Part shown: one piece after another, positions 1-9,773 of the stretch | Layout of the letters: the number at the start of each line of letters is the position of its first letter | Position numbering within the stretch: the stretch's first letter is position 1 | DNA from: Algibacillus agarilyticus | Lineage (GTDB): Bacteria > Pseudomonadota > Gammaproteobacteria > Enterobacterales > Alteromonadaceae | NCBI RefSeq assembly: GCF_003286125.1 | Contig: NZ_QMED01000001.1 | Coordinates: 124,001 to 188,000 of the forward strand | Direction: 5' to 3' | DNA length: 64,000 bases | Program-made: the position numbers and the translations under genes | The notes under the pieces: generated by a model | What the model was told of the DNA's origin: nothing | Seen by the model: the letters and a program-made list of their open reading frames with translations, nothing else | Databases searched by the model: none

Positions 1-903
1 TTCTCTAAACACATCATCTAAACGACCTTGCTCGGCATATAAAGCGGTCACAGGCCAATCATGCGTTTTCGCCAGCGCATAAATCGTACTGAATAAAGTA
101 TTGGCCGTCGCTTGAGGAATAACCGTAATTTGTGTCAGTTCAGCATTTTGTTTGATATCGGCAACCGACGACTCAGCCCGCAGTGGCGCAAGATCAACCG
201 GCTCGGCAAAATGTATTGTGATCGCATTATGGAATTGCGATTTAGCTTGTAACGTTTGTGGTGAACCTTCAAATAATTTTTTTCCACCGGCAATGATCAT
301 CGCGCGATTACAAACAGCAGTCACCTCTTCTAAAATATGAGTTGAGATAATCACGATTTTATCGCTCGATAAATTTTGTATTAAACGCCGAACTTGGTGT
401 TTTTGATTGGGATCAAGGCCATCGGTGGGTTCATCCAAAATTAATACTTTTGGATCATGAATAATAGCTTGCGCTAAGCCAACACGGCGTTTAAAACCTT
501 TTGATAAGTTATCTATGCTCTTATGTAGTACAGATTTAAGCTCAACGCTGTTAATAACACGACGTAAACGTTCAGTTTTTTTATTACCTTGTAAACCTCT
601 TACATCCGCAATAAAGTCGAGAAATTGCGCCACCGTCATATCACCATAAGCGGGGGCACCTTCAGGTAAGTAACCAATACTTTGTTTAATGGCCAATGGC
701 TGGTCTTCAATATTTAAACCATCAATTTCAACAGTTCCGGCACTGGGCTGTAAAAAACCCGTGATCATCTTCATCGTTGTAGACTTACCGGCACCATTAG
801 GCCCTAAAAAGCCGAGTATATCACCCGGTTTAAGGCTCATTGATAAATTATCGACAGCGACATAATCGCCAAAGTGTTTAGTTAAATTGTTTATCTGGAT
901 CAT
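1..903 (-). CDS. ABC exporter ATP-binding protein (NatA/GldA type), C-terminus beyond the window
   Basis: Nucleotide-binding subunit of an ABC-2 type exporter; it would power a membrane permease encoded further left. Translated from the ATG at 901-903 it shows Walker A GPNGAGKST at residues 34-42, a signature LSKGFKRRVGLAQ near 135, Walker B with DEPTDGLDP near 160 and the switch His in STHILEE. The C-terminal extension (AEQGRLDDVFRE at the edge) is typical of the NatA/GldA group. The frame stays open to base 1, so the stop is missing. The substrate cannot be told. The family is certain; a link to gliding or lipoprotein export is only the usual annotation. Confidence 0.93.
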   Translation of the reverse strand, partial: MIQINNLTKHFGDYVAVDNLSMSLKPGDILGFLGPNGAGKSTTMKMITGFLQPSAGTVEIDGLNIEDQPLAIKQSIGYLPEGAPAYGDMTVAQFLDFIADVRGLQGNKKTERLRRVINSVELKSVLHKSIDNLSKGFKRRVGLAQAIIHDPKVLILDEPTDGLDPNQKHQVRRLIQNLSSDKIVIISTHILEEVTAVCNRAMIIAGGKKLFEGSPQTLQAKSQFHNAITIHFAEPVDLAPLRAESSVADIKQNAELTQITVIPQATANTLFSTIYALAKTHDWPVTALYAEQGRLDDVFRE

Positions 904-1709
904 AGTTTTGTTGTACTTATTTGACTGAATTACCCATTAAACGAACGGTCTTTATTAACATTTACATAAATGCTTAATAAACACCCCTAGCAAAATTTAT
1001 GAATTTAACTTTATTCATTTATGATAAATAAAGTTAAACCAGAACCTTGATTAAGTGACTTGAGCTAACGCTTGGCATTTAACCACAAATATCAATTATC
1101 CGACATTGTCTTAACCTTAAAGGCGTAAATAACATAAGAACGTCAAACTTTTAATGCTTTGCTTTCACTTATATATCCAAGTTATTGAACATAAAGCCTT
1201 AACAATAGAGTGAGCAATAACATAGTGAGTGCTAATACAGACCACACATTAAAGAGTCATTGATATAGAACAAAAGCAATTAATAACAGCTTATTGCGGT
1301 TCTGATTCAATAATTGGGATGCTTTTTTTTATTTTCAAGTGTAAAAAAAGAAAATTATACAACAGAGAAAAATGCGAATTAAATGCGCGATTTAAGAAAA
1401 ATACAGGCAGGGGTATACAAATAAAACGAATACCAATCATGGTTAAATACGTGCTCAAGCTTAATCTAAAAAAAGAGTGAGAACCTAGAAAAAATTTATC
1501 TAAGTCGTTATAGTCTTCTCGCTCAGGTTTTAGGGTTCATTGTCAGCGCTTACTCGCCCCAATCACATAGTAGAGCATATGCTCATGGCGTCTCGAAGCT
1601 TGACGGCTTCCCCTAAAACCCGATCGCTTTGACTATATTTTTAAACGCAGCTATCGAGTTTTTATCCAGCAAAGGTAAACGGTTATTAACGACTATGGGT
1701 CTAACATGG
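904..1709. other. 806-bp intergenic region without a credible gene
   Basis: Lies between the ABC ATPase and the EAL-HDOD gene, both leftward. The right half (about 1431-1709) is richer in GC and holds a nested inverted repeat described separately. The left half is AT-rich and must contain the ABC gene promoter, but no convincing -35/-10 pair or open frame stands out. The sequence ATACCAATC at 1430-1438 recalls the ends of the MITE-like copies elsewhere in the window, but the interior does not match them. Confidence 0.6.
1509..1637. repeat. Nested inverted repeat (MITE/REP-like or structured 3' region)
   Basis: Three symmetric pairs share one centre region. TATAGTC (1509-1515) pairs with GACTATA (1631-1637), GGTTTTAGGG (1526-1535) with CCCTAAAACC (1611-1620), and GAGCATATGCTC (1573-1584) is a perfect 12-bp palindrome inside. 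Such nesting suggests a long imperfect hairpin in RNA or a miniature mobile element. It lies 73 bp beyond the stop of the EAL-HDOD gene, so it could also be that gene's 3' end structure. No U-tract follows. Confidence 0.55.
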
Positions 1710-2933
1710 TTATTCCATGGCTAATTCATAGGTATCAACCCATTTAACAGCATCTTGATAACACTCACCCATTTGTTCATAAGTTATCATCAATTTAGCG
1801 GCCTCTTTCGTGGTTAAATGCCAACTCCCCGCTTCATATAACTTAACGGCACGCAAGATGATATTCAGTGGGGTTTCGTTTTCGTCAACTAACGCATCCT
1901 CTATTGTTTTATCTAGCGGTAATTGCTCAATAATACTGGCCATGGGCATATCTAAAATAGCATCGAGTAATGAAAATAATCCCGATAGAAAAGCCGGCTC
2001 ACTTAATTTAATATCGACATGAATAGTCAATAACTCAGCAAACCTGGCTCTTAAAATAGCAACTCTAATTAACTCTTTAGGCTTATCAAACGCCAGCACA
2101 CTCGTAGTAAGCAATGAAATCAATTTGCGCATTTCTGATTCACCCAAATAAACAATAGCTTGTTTAATAGAGCCTATTTTTTCTCTAATTGGGATCGCGC
2201 CCGAGTTGATAAAACGCAACAGTTTATAACTTAGATTTAAATCTTGTTCAAAATAACGAGTTATACGTTTTACATTCAAATCATTTTTAAGCGTTTCGCG
2301 ATATAAGCCTAATAATATGTGTTTATTACTTTCAACTTCTTTACGTTCACTCATCTCAGGTTTACAAAAAAAGTAACCTTGGAAGTAGTCAAAGCCCATT
2401 TTTGCCGCTTCGACTAATTCTTCTTTCGATTCTACTTTTTCAGCTAATATTTTTACGTTTTTACGTTCAGATTTTAATTGCTTAACTAAAGGCTCAATAT
2501 ATTTAAGCGGGGTTTGCATAATATCGAATTTAATTAATTTAACGTATTTAAAAAAACGTTCCCATTCTTCTTTATATATAAAATCGTCAAGTGCAATGTG
2601 GTAGCCTTGATGAAATAAGGTTTTACAAACTTCGTATACTTCATCAGAAGGCGATACATTTTCGAGGATCTCAATCATGACTTTTTTGTTTGGTAACATA
2701 AAAGGTAATTGTTTGATCAGGCTCTCTTCATTGAAATTGATTAACGCCGGTTTGCCCGCGGTAAAATGGTCGATCCCTTGGCTTAAGTGCGTACGCACAA
2801 TGAGTTTTGATGTCGCTTCATGAGAATCAATATTAGGGAAAAAATTGTCGGGGCCATCACGAAACAATAACTCGTAAGCGACAACATGACCTTTTCGATT
2901 AAAGATGGCTTGCCTAGCGGTATACACAGACAT
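1710..2933 (-). CDS. EAL-HDOD signalling protein (CdgJ/YuxH type), EAL site degenerate
   Basis: 407 residues: an EAL-like domain at about 1-200 and a HDOD domain at about 200-400, the layout of the YuxH/CdgJ family. In Vibrio cholerae CdgJ of this family affects motility. The EAL signature reads YELLFRD rather than E-A/V-L-R, while EILENV and ALDDF are kept, so cyclic-di-GMP hydrolysis is doubtful and a binding or scaffold role is more likely. The HDOD part (LNLSYKLLRFINS, then IGSIKQAIVYLGE) is clear. Single gene, followed by the structured region near 1.5 kb. Family assignment is firm; activity is inferred. Confidence 0.88.
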   Translation of the reverse strand: MSVYTARQAIFNRKGHVVAYELLFRDGPDNFFPNIDSHEATSKLIVRTHLSQGIDHFTAGKPALINFNEESLIKQLPFMLPNKKVMIEILENVSPSDEVYEVCKTLFHQGYHIALDDFIYKEEWERFFKYVKLIKFDIMQTPLKYIEPLVKQLKSERKNVKILAEKVESKEELVEAAKMGFDYFQGYFFCKPEMSERKEVESNKHILLGLYRETLKNDLNVKRITRYFEQDLNLSYKLLRFINSGAIPIREKIGSIKQAIVYLGESEMRKLISLLTTSVLAFDKPKELIRVAILRARFAELLTIHVDIKLSEPAFLSGLFSLLDAILDMPMASIIEQLPLDKTIEDALVDENETPLNIILRAVKLYEAGSWHLTTKEAAKLMITYEQMGECYQDAVKWVDTYELAME

Positions 2934-3052
2934 AACGGTAATATCCCTATTAAAAAGCGAGGAGTGAGGAGACTATATTTGAGTATAGAATAAAAAAGAA
3001 AGAAGAGAGGGGTCGATGACCACTTTATATAAAGAAATAAACGCTCGCCGGT

Positions 3053-3598
3053 TTAAAATACCCCAAAGTGAGTTTCGATTAGATAACACAATTTACTTAT
3101 TTTCTGATTAGATAACTGACGGTAATCAAAATAAGGACAAATAATAACGTGCTCTTCAAGGGCAATGGCAAACTCATCATCTAACCAATTTACTGAAATT
3201 TTAGCTTGTTGAGTTAATTTAAGGCCGTGCTGCTTACCCATTAAAATACGAATAAGCTTGTTGTTAGCATTAAAGTTTGCTGTACTAACACGACTCAGTT
3301 GACTAAACAATAAATTATGCTGGCAGTCTAATGCTAAAAGCGCATCATCTCGAAAAGCTTGCCAAGAAGCATAACACTGACGATGTTCGGCTTTTAATTC
3401 ATATAAAAATTTAGCATACACATTAAATATTTTACGCCAATGATTACCCGTTTTTTCAGCGATATCGGCTACTTCCCCTTTTTGTAATACATGCATTGAG
3501 TCTAAATCGGTATATAGTGGTAAAGGCGGGCGATTAGCAATATAAACTTCAATGCTCACGGTTCGCTCACCTAGACCAACTTTATCGATATTAAGCAT
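3053..3598 (-). CDS. Conserved hypothetical protein (possibly DUF6942)
   Basis: 181 residues, soluble, no signal peptide or membrane segment. Notable stretches are EVYIANRPPLPLY near 17-29, a GNHWRKIFNVYAKFLY segment near 51-66 and an ICPYFDYRQLSNQKIS segment near the C-terminus. It resembles a small family seen in Alteromonadales and tentatively matches DUF6942 from memory; no function is known. It sits 65 bp downstream of the RND permease gene on the same strand and could share its transcript. Confident as a gene, not as a function. Confidence 0.75.
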   Translation of the reverse strand: MLNIDKVGLGERTVSIEVYIANRPPLPLYTDLDSMHVLQKGEVADIAEKTGNHWRKIFNVYAKFLYELKAEHRQCYASWQAFRDDALLALDCQHNLLFSQLSRVSTANFNANNKLIRILMGKQHGLKLTQQAKISVNWLDDEFAIALEEHVIICPYFDYRQLSNQKISKLCYLIETHFGVF

Positions 3599-3663
3599 AA
3601 AAAGTACCGCTCATTAAGCAAATATAAAATGTGAATATAAAACTATTATTTTCATTCATCGGC

Positions 3664-6600
3664 TTAGGCATGCTTAATTACCCTATCGAATTTCTCTTCT
3701 CCCATACGCAATAAACTAGGTAAAAAGATTAAAGTAAATAGAGTGCTGACACTCATCCCACCCACGATCACAGCAGCAATACCTCGGTATAACTCAGCCC
3801 CAGCCCCAGGTATGAGTAATAGTGGCATCATGCCAAACAAGCTGGTTAAAGTACTCATTAAAATAGGCCTTAATCGTAAACGCACAGATTGTTTAACCGC
3901 ATCACGTCTATGCATTCCTTCACGCTCGGCTACTCGAGTTTGATGCACTAGCAGAATGGCGTTATTAACCACTAACCCTAATAAAATAACAAAACCAATC
4001 ATGGTTAATAGATCAAGAGGTTGAAAGATAAACAGGTTAGTTATTTGCAGCACCGCAACGCCGCCAAAAGTAGCCAGCGGTAACGCTAATACAACCAGTA
4101 AACTATCTTTAAATGATCGAAATAACGCCGCCATAAGCAAATATAAAATAACTAAAGCCAGTAAAAAGCTGCCCCCCATTTGTTTCAACGTGGTTTCTAA
4201 TGCATTAGCACTCCCGCGATAGGTAACCGTGCCATCTTCAGGTAGTAAGGCAGTAATAACGGGCTCTACGTCTTCTTTTAAAAGGGTGATCGCTTGTTCT
4301 AAGCTCATATTGTCTGGTGGTGTAACCAGTAATGTGATCGCGCGCCGACGATCAACTCGCCGTATTTGCGAAGGCCCAGCGGTACGTTTCATGTCAACCA
4401 GTTCAGACAAGGGTAATACATCACTGTTAGGGGTATAAACCGGAGATGCGACAAGTTGCTCAGGAGTGGTCCACTCAGGGGCACGTAAAATCATACGGGC
4501 GCGGCGCTGGCCATCAAAATATTCGCCTAAAAATAAGCCATCGCCTAATGCGGCAGTCATTTGAGCGACATCTCGACGTTGCAAACCAGATTCAACAATT
4601 CGCGATTCATTAGGCGTTAATCTGATTTCAGGCTCTGCAAATTCCAACCCTGGCAAAGGTCGAGTTTGGGCCGCAGGCATCACTTGCATAATTTTACCAA
4701 AACCGGCACGAGCAGCATCAAGCGCTAAATCAATATTAGTCGCTTGTATATCAACTTCAATAGAGCGTCCGCCATCTAAACGGGCAAAAATTTCGGCTTG
4801 GCTAGCAAAGGCAATCGTATCAGGAAACCCCTGTAAAATTTCAGTATTTAACTTATGCAACAATTCTTGAATTTGATCAGGATCTCGAGCAGTTCCCCCA
4901 ACAAACCCAAAGTTACCAAATAGTCCTAAAAAGTAATCTTGAATATGAGGCTCTTTTTCACCTTCATAATAAGCCTTCAAGCGTTCATTCAATACTTCGC
5001 CAATTTCGACTCGGCTCGCTTCAACACCTTGTCCTGGCGGTGTCATCACAATACCAAAAATCAAATTGCGATTACCTTTAGGTAAATAATCTGTTTGTGG
5101 AAATAATAATAACGTAATCGAGATAGCCGTTAACATGAGGCCGATAACCCATGCCCAACGTTTTTGTGCTGTAGAGGTTATCAACATCACTTTATCTGTG
5201 ATCTGATCCCACCCTTTTTTATGCGGATCATCATCTTTTACATCCGAAAGTAAATTCACACTGCCAGCCGGTAGTACTAACACCGCAACCAATAATGAAC
5301 TCACAACAGCAACCGTGATCGCTAACGCTAAATCACCAAATAACTGACCAGATACATCTTCTAAAAATAGAATAGGAATAAAAATAGCGATAGTTGTGGC
5401 GGTAGAAGAAAGCAATGCGCCCCACACTTGCCCTGCACCTTGCAAGGCGGCTTCGACCCGTGATTTGCCTTCCTCACGCAAACGCACAATATTCTCAAGC
5501 ACCACAATAGCGGCATCGAGAACCATGCCAACCGCAAAGGCAAGACCCGCAAGCGAAACGATATTTAAGCTGCGACCAAAAACATCAAAAACAATAAAAG
5601 TTGATGTTAATGCCAATGGAATGGCAACCGCCACCATCAGCGTGGCTCTAAATTTGCGTAAAAACCACCATAATACGGCAATCGCTAAAATAATACCTAA
5701 AGCTAAATTACTGCGCACTAACTCTACTGCATCAGTAACATATAAACTTTCATCATAAACTTTAGTAATACTTAATCCGGCTTTCGGTAAAACATTGGCG
5801 TTAAGCTCATCTGTGATCACTTTCACTTTAGCCATAATATCAAGCACGTTAACATTATTTTCAGGAATAATGTTCATCGCGATCCCGCGCGAACCGATTT
5901 GATAAAGTACCCCAAACTCATCTTGTAAACGATATTCAATTGCAGCCACATCACTTAATAAAATCGCTTGTTGATTGTGTGTTGCTACGACTATTTGGCT
6001 AAAATTTTCAACCTCGTGTTTACCTTTAAAGCGAAGGGTATATCGTCTTCGTCCCACATCGGCAAACCCACCAGAACTATCTTGAATGCCTGAAAGGCGG
6101 TTAGCAAGCTCAGCGATGGTTAATCCAACCGCGGCCAATTTAGCAGGATCAAAGGTTATTCTTAATTCTTGCTCTAGAGCACCATAAATATTCGTTTTAG
6201 ACACGCCATCAATACGTTCAATACGAGTTTGTATAACATCTTCAACATACTCTTTGTATGAGCGAATATCTCGCTCATTGCCTTCGGTTGCTTGAATGGC
6301 AAACCAGGCTATCGAACCACCAAACTCATCAGATCCAACATAAAGAATCGGCTCATCGGCATCAACAGGATATCGCGGAACACGATTAAGTTGATTCATG
6401 GTTTCTAACAAAGCACGGCGCAAGTCAACTTCAACATCAAACTTTAACGTAACGGAACTACGGCCTTGCGATGCTTCACTTTCGAGTTTAATTAAACCCG
6501 GTACATTTTTAAGTACATCTTCTTGCGGTTCTATAATTTCAGCTTCGATTTCTTCTGGTGCCGCTGCGCGCCAATTGGTTTGTACAATAATTTGTGGCCG

Positions 6601-6723
6601 TTCAACATTTGGGGTCATTTGAACAGGTAAACGTAATAAACTGAGTAAACCAAACAAAGTAATTAAGATGAGGCCGACAACAACCGCGGTCGGGTTACTC
6701 AAGGCTTGACGAGTTAAGTTCAC
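3664..6723 (-). CDS. RND efflux permease (AcrB/MdtB/CusA superfamily)
   Basis: 1019-residue inner-membrane proton antiporter, the pump of a tripartite exporter. The N-terminal TM segment (VVVGLILITLFGLLSLLRLP) is followed by two large periplasmic domains and two blocks of TM helices near 330-490 and 840-1010. TM4 reads AVGMVLDAAIVVLENI: one Asp where AcrB has the Asp-Asp pair, as in some heavy-metal and atypical RND pumps. The start is GTG at 6723, overlapping the adaptor's TGA by 4 bp (GTGA), which implies translational coupling. No outer-membrane TolC-type gene lies nearby. Substrate unknown. Confidence 0.93.
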   Translation of the reverse strand: MNLTRQALSNPTAVVVGLILITLFGLLSLLRLPVQMTPNVERPQIIVQTNWRAAAPEEIEAEIIEPQEDVLKNVPGLIKLESEASQGRSSVTLKFDVEVDLRRALLETMNQLNRVPRYPVDADEPILYVGSDEFGGSIAWFAIQATEGNERDIRSYKEYVEDVIQTRIERIDGVSKTNIYGALEQELRITFDPAKLAAVGLTIAELANRLSGIQDSSGGFADVGRRRYTLRFKGKHEVENFSQIVVATHNQQAILLSDVAAIEYRLQDEFGVLYQIGSRGIAMNIIPENNVNVLDIMAKVKVITDELNANVLPKAGLSITKVYDESLYVTDAVELVRSNLALGIILAIAVLWWFLRKFRATLMVAVAIPLALTSTFIVFDVFGRSLNIVSLAGLAFAVGMVLDAAIVVLENIVRLREEGKSRVEAALQGAGQVWGALLSSTATTIAIFIPILFLEDVSGQLFGDLALAITVAVVSSLLVAVLVLPAGSVNLLSDVKDDDPHKKGWDQITDKVMLITSTAQKRWAWVIGLMLTAISITLLLFPQTDYLPKGNRNLIFGIVMTPPGQGVEASRVEIGEVLNERLKAYYEGEKEPHIQDYFLGLFGNFGFVGGTARDPDQIQELLHKLNTEILQGFPDTIAFASQAEIFARLDGGRSIEVDIQATNIDLALDAARAGFGKIMQVMPAAQTRPLPGLEFAEPEIRLTPNESRIVESGLQRRDVAQMTAALGDGLFLGEYFDGQRRARMILRAPEWTTPEQLVASPVYTPNSDVLPLSELVDMKRTAGPSQIRRVDRRRAITLLVTPPDNMSLEQAITLLKEDVEPVITALLPEDGTVTYRGSANALETTLKQMGGSFLLALVILYLLMAALFRSFKDSLLVVLALPLATFGGVAVLQITNLFIFQPLDLLTMIGFVILLGLVVNNAILLVHQTRVAEREGMHRRDAVKQSVRLRLRPILMSTLTSLFGMMPLLLIPGAGAELYRGIAAVIVGGMSVSTLFTLIFLPSLLRMGEEKFDRVIKHA

Positions 6724-7832
6724 GAACGATGTCCTCGTACTTTAACTAATCCTTCTTGCCCACCAATTTCTTGCACCGCAGCCCCTGTTCTTAAACGCTC
6801 AGCACCGCGCACAATAACTTTTTGGCCAATTTTGAGTTCACCAATCACGGCAATATTTTGTTCCATGCCGAAGGTTTCAATCACATCAACTTGCAAAGCA
6901 AGGTTGTTTTCATCGATAACAAAAACGCTAGTACGACCTTTGCGTAACACGAGTGCATCACGAGGCACTAAAAAAGCATGTTTAACATTCGCTGTCGGGG
7001 TAGCTAAAGGGGATAACGGTATTGCCACATCAACAGCGATACCCACAGGCCAAGATAATGATTCAGCATCAAGTAATAATTCCATTAAACGCGCCTTGTT
7101 ATCGCCCACCGGCACTGCTTGTCTAATTTTTAATTTAGCGTTACCAAGCGCTGATTGCACTTGCAATAACATGCCTGCTTTTACATTTTGCCAAAACTTA
7201 AGTGGAATTTTTACTTTAACGTCTTTATGTTTTGTATCCACCAACCTAATGACGGCATCTGTTTGATTAACCACTTGACCTATTTGAGAAAATCGCTCAG
7301 TAACCATTCCTGAAAATGGAGCGGCTAAATCGGTATAGTCGAGTTCTAATTTGAGCCCTGCTAATAACGATTGCCCAGCATCTATTTCGGCTTTAATCAT
7401 TTGTAACTCAGCAACCCGTTGCTCTAATAAGGTTTTTGATGTGTTATTTTGCGCAGCAAGCGTTTTCAAACGCCCAACTTCTTGCTCTAGAAAAGTACGC
7501 TGAGCTTCATGTTTACGTAATTCGGCTTCTTGTTTTATTAGTGCTAACTCAGCTTGCTTTTTGTCTAGTTTAAAAAGTATATCTCCCGTATTTACCTCAT
7601 CCCCCACCTCAGCAAGCCAAGTGATTTGCCCCATCATTCGGCTTGCAACCATAGAATTATGACGGCTAATAAGATGTCCATTGCGCCAAACTAATTGAGC
7701 TTCTGTATTGGCTTTTATAACCGCCGTTTTGACTAAAGCAGGCGGCATATTAGCAAACGTATGAAAAGAGAAGAGAGAAGAGAGAAGAAAAAAACAAGGC
7801 AAAAATACTGAAATTCGAGGCGGTAACGACAT
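6720..7832 (-). CDS. RND periplasmic adaptor (membrane fusion protein)
   Basis: About 370 residues, partner of the overlapping RND permease. A signal peptide (LPPRISVFLPCFFLLSSLFSF) is followed by a barrel-sandwich half (ITWLAEVGDEVNTGDILFKL), a coiled-coil hairpin of about 60 residues rich in E, Q and L, the second half (YTDLAAPFSGMVTERFSQIG) and a C-terminal beta domain. I place the start at the ATG at 7832 because GGAG stands 5 bases before it; an ATG at 7847 lies 15 bases upstream. Two-gene operon with the pump; no regulator gene adjoins it. Confidence 0.9.
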   Translation of the reverse strand: MSLPPRISVFLPCFFLLSSLFSFHTFANMPPALVKTAVIKANTEAQLVWRNGHLISRHNSMVASRMMGQITWLAEVGDEVNTGDILFKLDKKQAELALIKQEAELRKHEAQRTFLEQEVGRLKTLAAQNNTSKTLLEQRVAELQMIKAEIDAGQSLLAGLKLELDYTDLAAPFSGMVTERFSQIGQVVNQTDAVIRLVDTKHKDVKVKIPLKFWQNVKAGMLLQVQSALGNAKLKIRQAVPVGDNKARLMELLLDAESLSWPVGIAVDVAIPLSPLATPTANVKHAFLVPRDALVLRKGRTSVFVIDENNLALQVDVIETFGMEQNIAVIGELKIGQKVIVRGAERLRTGAAVQEIGGQEGLVKVRGHRS

Positions 7833-7965
7833 GTTTGCTCCATGCATAAAAATGTTAATACAATTATTCTAAACAAAGAATGAATATTGTTATAGGTATA
7901 CAACGACTTGTGTTAATACTTGATGAATGGGTTTAATTTGTTAAACCCAAGCCTAATAAATAATG

Positions 7966-9045
7966 CTATTTAATCGGTGTTTCGGCTGACTCATTAGGTG
8001 CAACCACTTCGTCTACTTCATCGCCACTAGAAAGCAATACCGCGATCCATTGTGTTTCTTCGGATGACTCTAATGCAATTTTCACCACCATGGTTAACGG
8101 CACGCTCAATAACATACCAACAGTACCTAATAACCAGCCCCAAAAAACTAATGATAAAAAGACCACGAGTGTCGAAATACCCAAGCCTTTACCCATGTAA
8201 CGAGGCTCAATCATGTTGCCCATAACCGTGTTGATAGCAAAATAACCTAATGCGATAACACCGGCACCACCTAAACCAACTTGTAATAATGCTAACAAAA
8301 TAACCGGCACAGCAGCAATAATGGATCCAATCGTTGGAATATAGTTGAGTAAAAAAGCCAAAAGTCCCCATAAAATAATATAATCAACGCCAACGACCCA
8401 GCATAAAATACTGGCACAAATACCCGTTAATAAACTAACAATGGTTTTGATCGCTAAATAATTTTTAACCGACGCTAAAAAGCCATCAATTTTTTTAAGG
8501 TGCATTGTTGGATCATCAAGTGCAATGTGTAATTTCTTTTTAAGCACATCGGCTTCAAATAACATAAATATCGAAGTCAGTAATATAAGAAAGAAGTTAG
8601 CTAACACATTGCTTAAGCCAGACAACGTATCGGTGGCAATAGACATAGCAGCACCAGGATCAAAATGTTCAGTGAGAAACGCTTTATTTAAATGTATGTT
8701 AAAGTTAGCGAGCTTTTCAATCAACCAAGCTAATTCGGCTTGTAACTGCGATTTATACGTCGGGATATCTTGGCTAAACTGGCTCATAGATTTAGCGACA
8801 ACCCCTGTTAATAACACGCCCACGATCACAACAAAAACAATCACTAAAACAACAGCAATACTTTTGGGAATGCGATGTAGGCTTAAAAAATTAATAACCG
8901 GCTGACAAATAATAGCGACAAAAATGGACAATAATAATGGTTCTACAATAGCTGAAGCGCCATGAATACCAGCTAAAACAATAAATGTTGCGGCTAAGGT
9001 AAGCATCATTTTACTGGCAACGGATATGTGTGTTTTTATGTTCAT
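7966..9045 (-). CDS. AI-2E family transporter (PerM/TqsA-like permease)
   Basis: 359-residue polytopic membrane protein with about eight TM helices. The C-terminal half carries the family pattern, including LLAFLLNYIPTIGSIIAAVP and PRYMGKGLGISTLVVFLSLV. The family includes TqsA and sodium/proton antiporters, and its members differ in substrate, so AI-2 export should not be assumed. Single gene, divergent from folX across 213 bp. The hydrophilic tail SSGDEVDEVVAPNESAETP is cytoplasmic-looking. Confidence 0.88.
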   Translation of the reverse strand: MNIKTHISVASKMMLTLAATFIVLAGIHGASAIVEPLLLSIFVAIICQPVINFLSLHRIPKSIAVVLVIVFVVIVGVLLTGVVAKSMSQFSQDIPTYKSQLQAELAWLIEKLANFNIHLNKAFLTEHFDPGAAMSIATDTLSGLSNVLANFFLILLTSIFMLFEADVLKKKLHIALDDPTMHLKKIDGFLASVKNYLAIKTIVSLLTGICASILCWVVGVDYIILWGLLAFLLNYIPTIGSIIAAVPVILLALLQVGLGGAGVIALGYFAINTVMGNMIEPRYMGKGLGISTLVVFLSLVFWGWLLGTVGMLLSVPLTMVVKIALESSEETQWIAVLLSSGDEVDEVVAPNESAETPIK

Positions 9046-9258
9046 TTTGTCCCTAATTTAATAATGAGGAGGCATAACCCCCTTTTCAAGTAATTGATCT
9101 AGACTACTTTATAACGCTATTATTTGTTTATATGCGCCAATATGCAATATATTGCCACGTTTATCACTCAAATATCACACATTATGATTAAACATTCATG
9201 TGACGACGATAGCATTATTGCGTTATGATAAAACCACAACTTTTAGATAAAATGCCTC

Positions 9259-9621
9259 ATGAATAACAACTTAGCTAGAATAAAAATTAAAAATTTACGC
9301 CTTCGAACTTTTATTGGTTTTAATCAAGATGAAGTAAAAAACAAGCAAGATGTCATCATTAATGCCGCCATTTATTACAGTGCCAGCCGCGCTGTCACAT
9401 CAGATAATGTCGATGATGCCGTGAATTATCGCACGATTACAAAAAAAATAATTGCACATGTTGAAGATGGGCGATTTTTACTATTAGAAAAGCTAACTCA
9501 AGATGTAGTTGAGATATGTAAGGATCACCCGTGGGTAGAGCTAGTCGAGGTAGAAATAGATAAGCCACATGCCTTAAGATTTGCAGATTCTGTATCGTTA
9601 CAACTTAATTGGCAACGATAA
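9259..9621 (+). CDS. folX: Dihydroneopterin triphosphate 2'-epimerase
   Basis: 120 residues, the normal length for FolX. The opening [19 protein letters not shown], then [23 protein letters not shown] and the ending [17 protein letters not shown] follow Escherichia coli FolX closely, more so than FolB. The enzyme epimerises 7,8-dihydroneopterin triphosphate to the monapterin form, which supplies tetrahydromonapterin in several gammaproteobacteria. Partner folM is not in the window. It is convergent with the thioesterase gene, with the 8-bp tandem repeat between them. Confidence 0.93.
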   Translation: MNNNLARIKIKNLRLRTFIGFNQDEVKNKQDVIINAAIYYSASRAVTSDNVDDAVNYRTITKKIIAHVEDGRFLLLEKLTQDVVEICKDHPWVELVEVEIDKPHALRFADSVSLQLNWQR

Positions 9622-9624
9622 CGC

Positions 9625-9768
9625 ATTATAACATTATAACATTATAACATTATAACATTATAACATTATAACATTATAACATTATAACATTATAACATTA
9701 TAACATTATAACATTATAACATTATAACATTATAACATTATAACATTATAACATTATAACATTATAAC
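9625..9768. repeat. 18 perfect tandem copies of the 8-mer ATTATAAC
   Basis: The array runs 144 bp without a mismatch, starting 3 bases after the folX stop and ending 6 bases before a hairpin. On the minus strand each unit reads GTTATAAT, so every junction gives TGTTATAAT, an exact extended -10 promoter element, repeated 17 times and pointing into folX antisense. Perfect short tandem arrays of this length usually vary in copy number by replication slippage. It separates the convergent genes folX and thioesterase. Confidence 0.97.
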
Positions 9769-9773
9769 CGCTA

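Noticed and set aside
5396-5758. 120-codon plus-strand frame
   Set aside because: It is antisense to the well-supported RND permease and has no family features.
7966-9045. AI-2 exporter TqsA
   Set aside because: The AI-2E family has several substrates, and nothing here points to quorum sensing.
9625-9768. CRISPR array
   Set aside because: The units are 8 bp and contiguous with no spacers, and there are no cas genes in the window.
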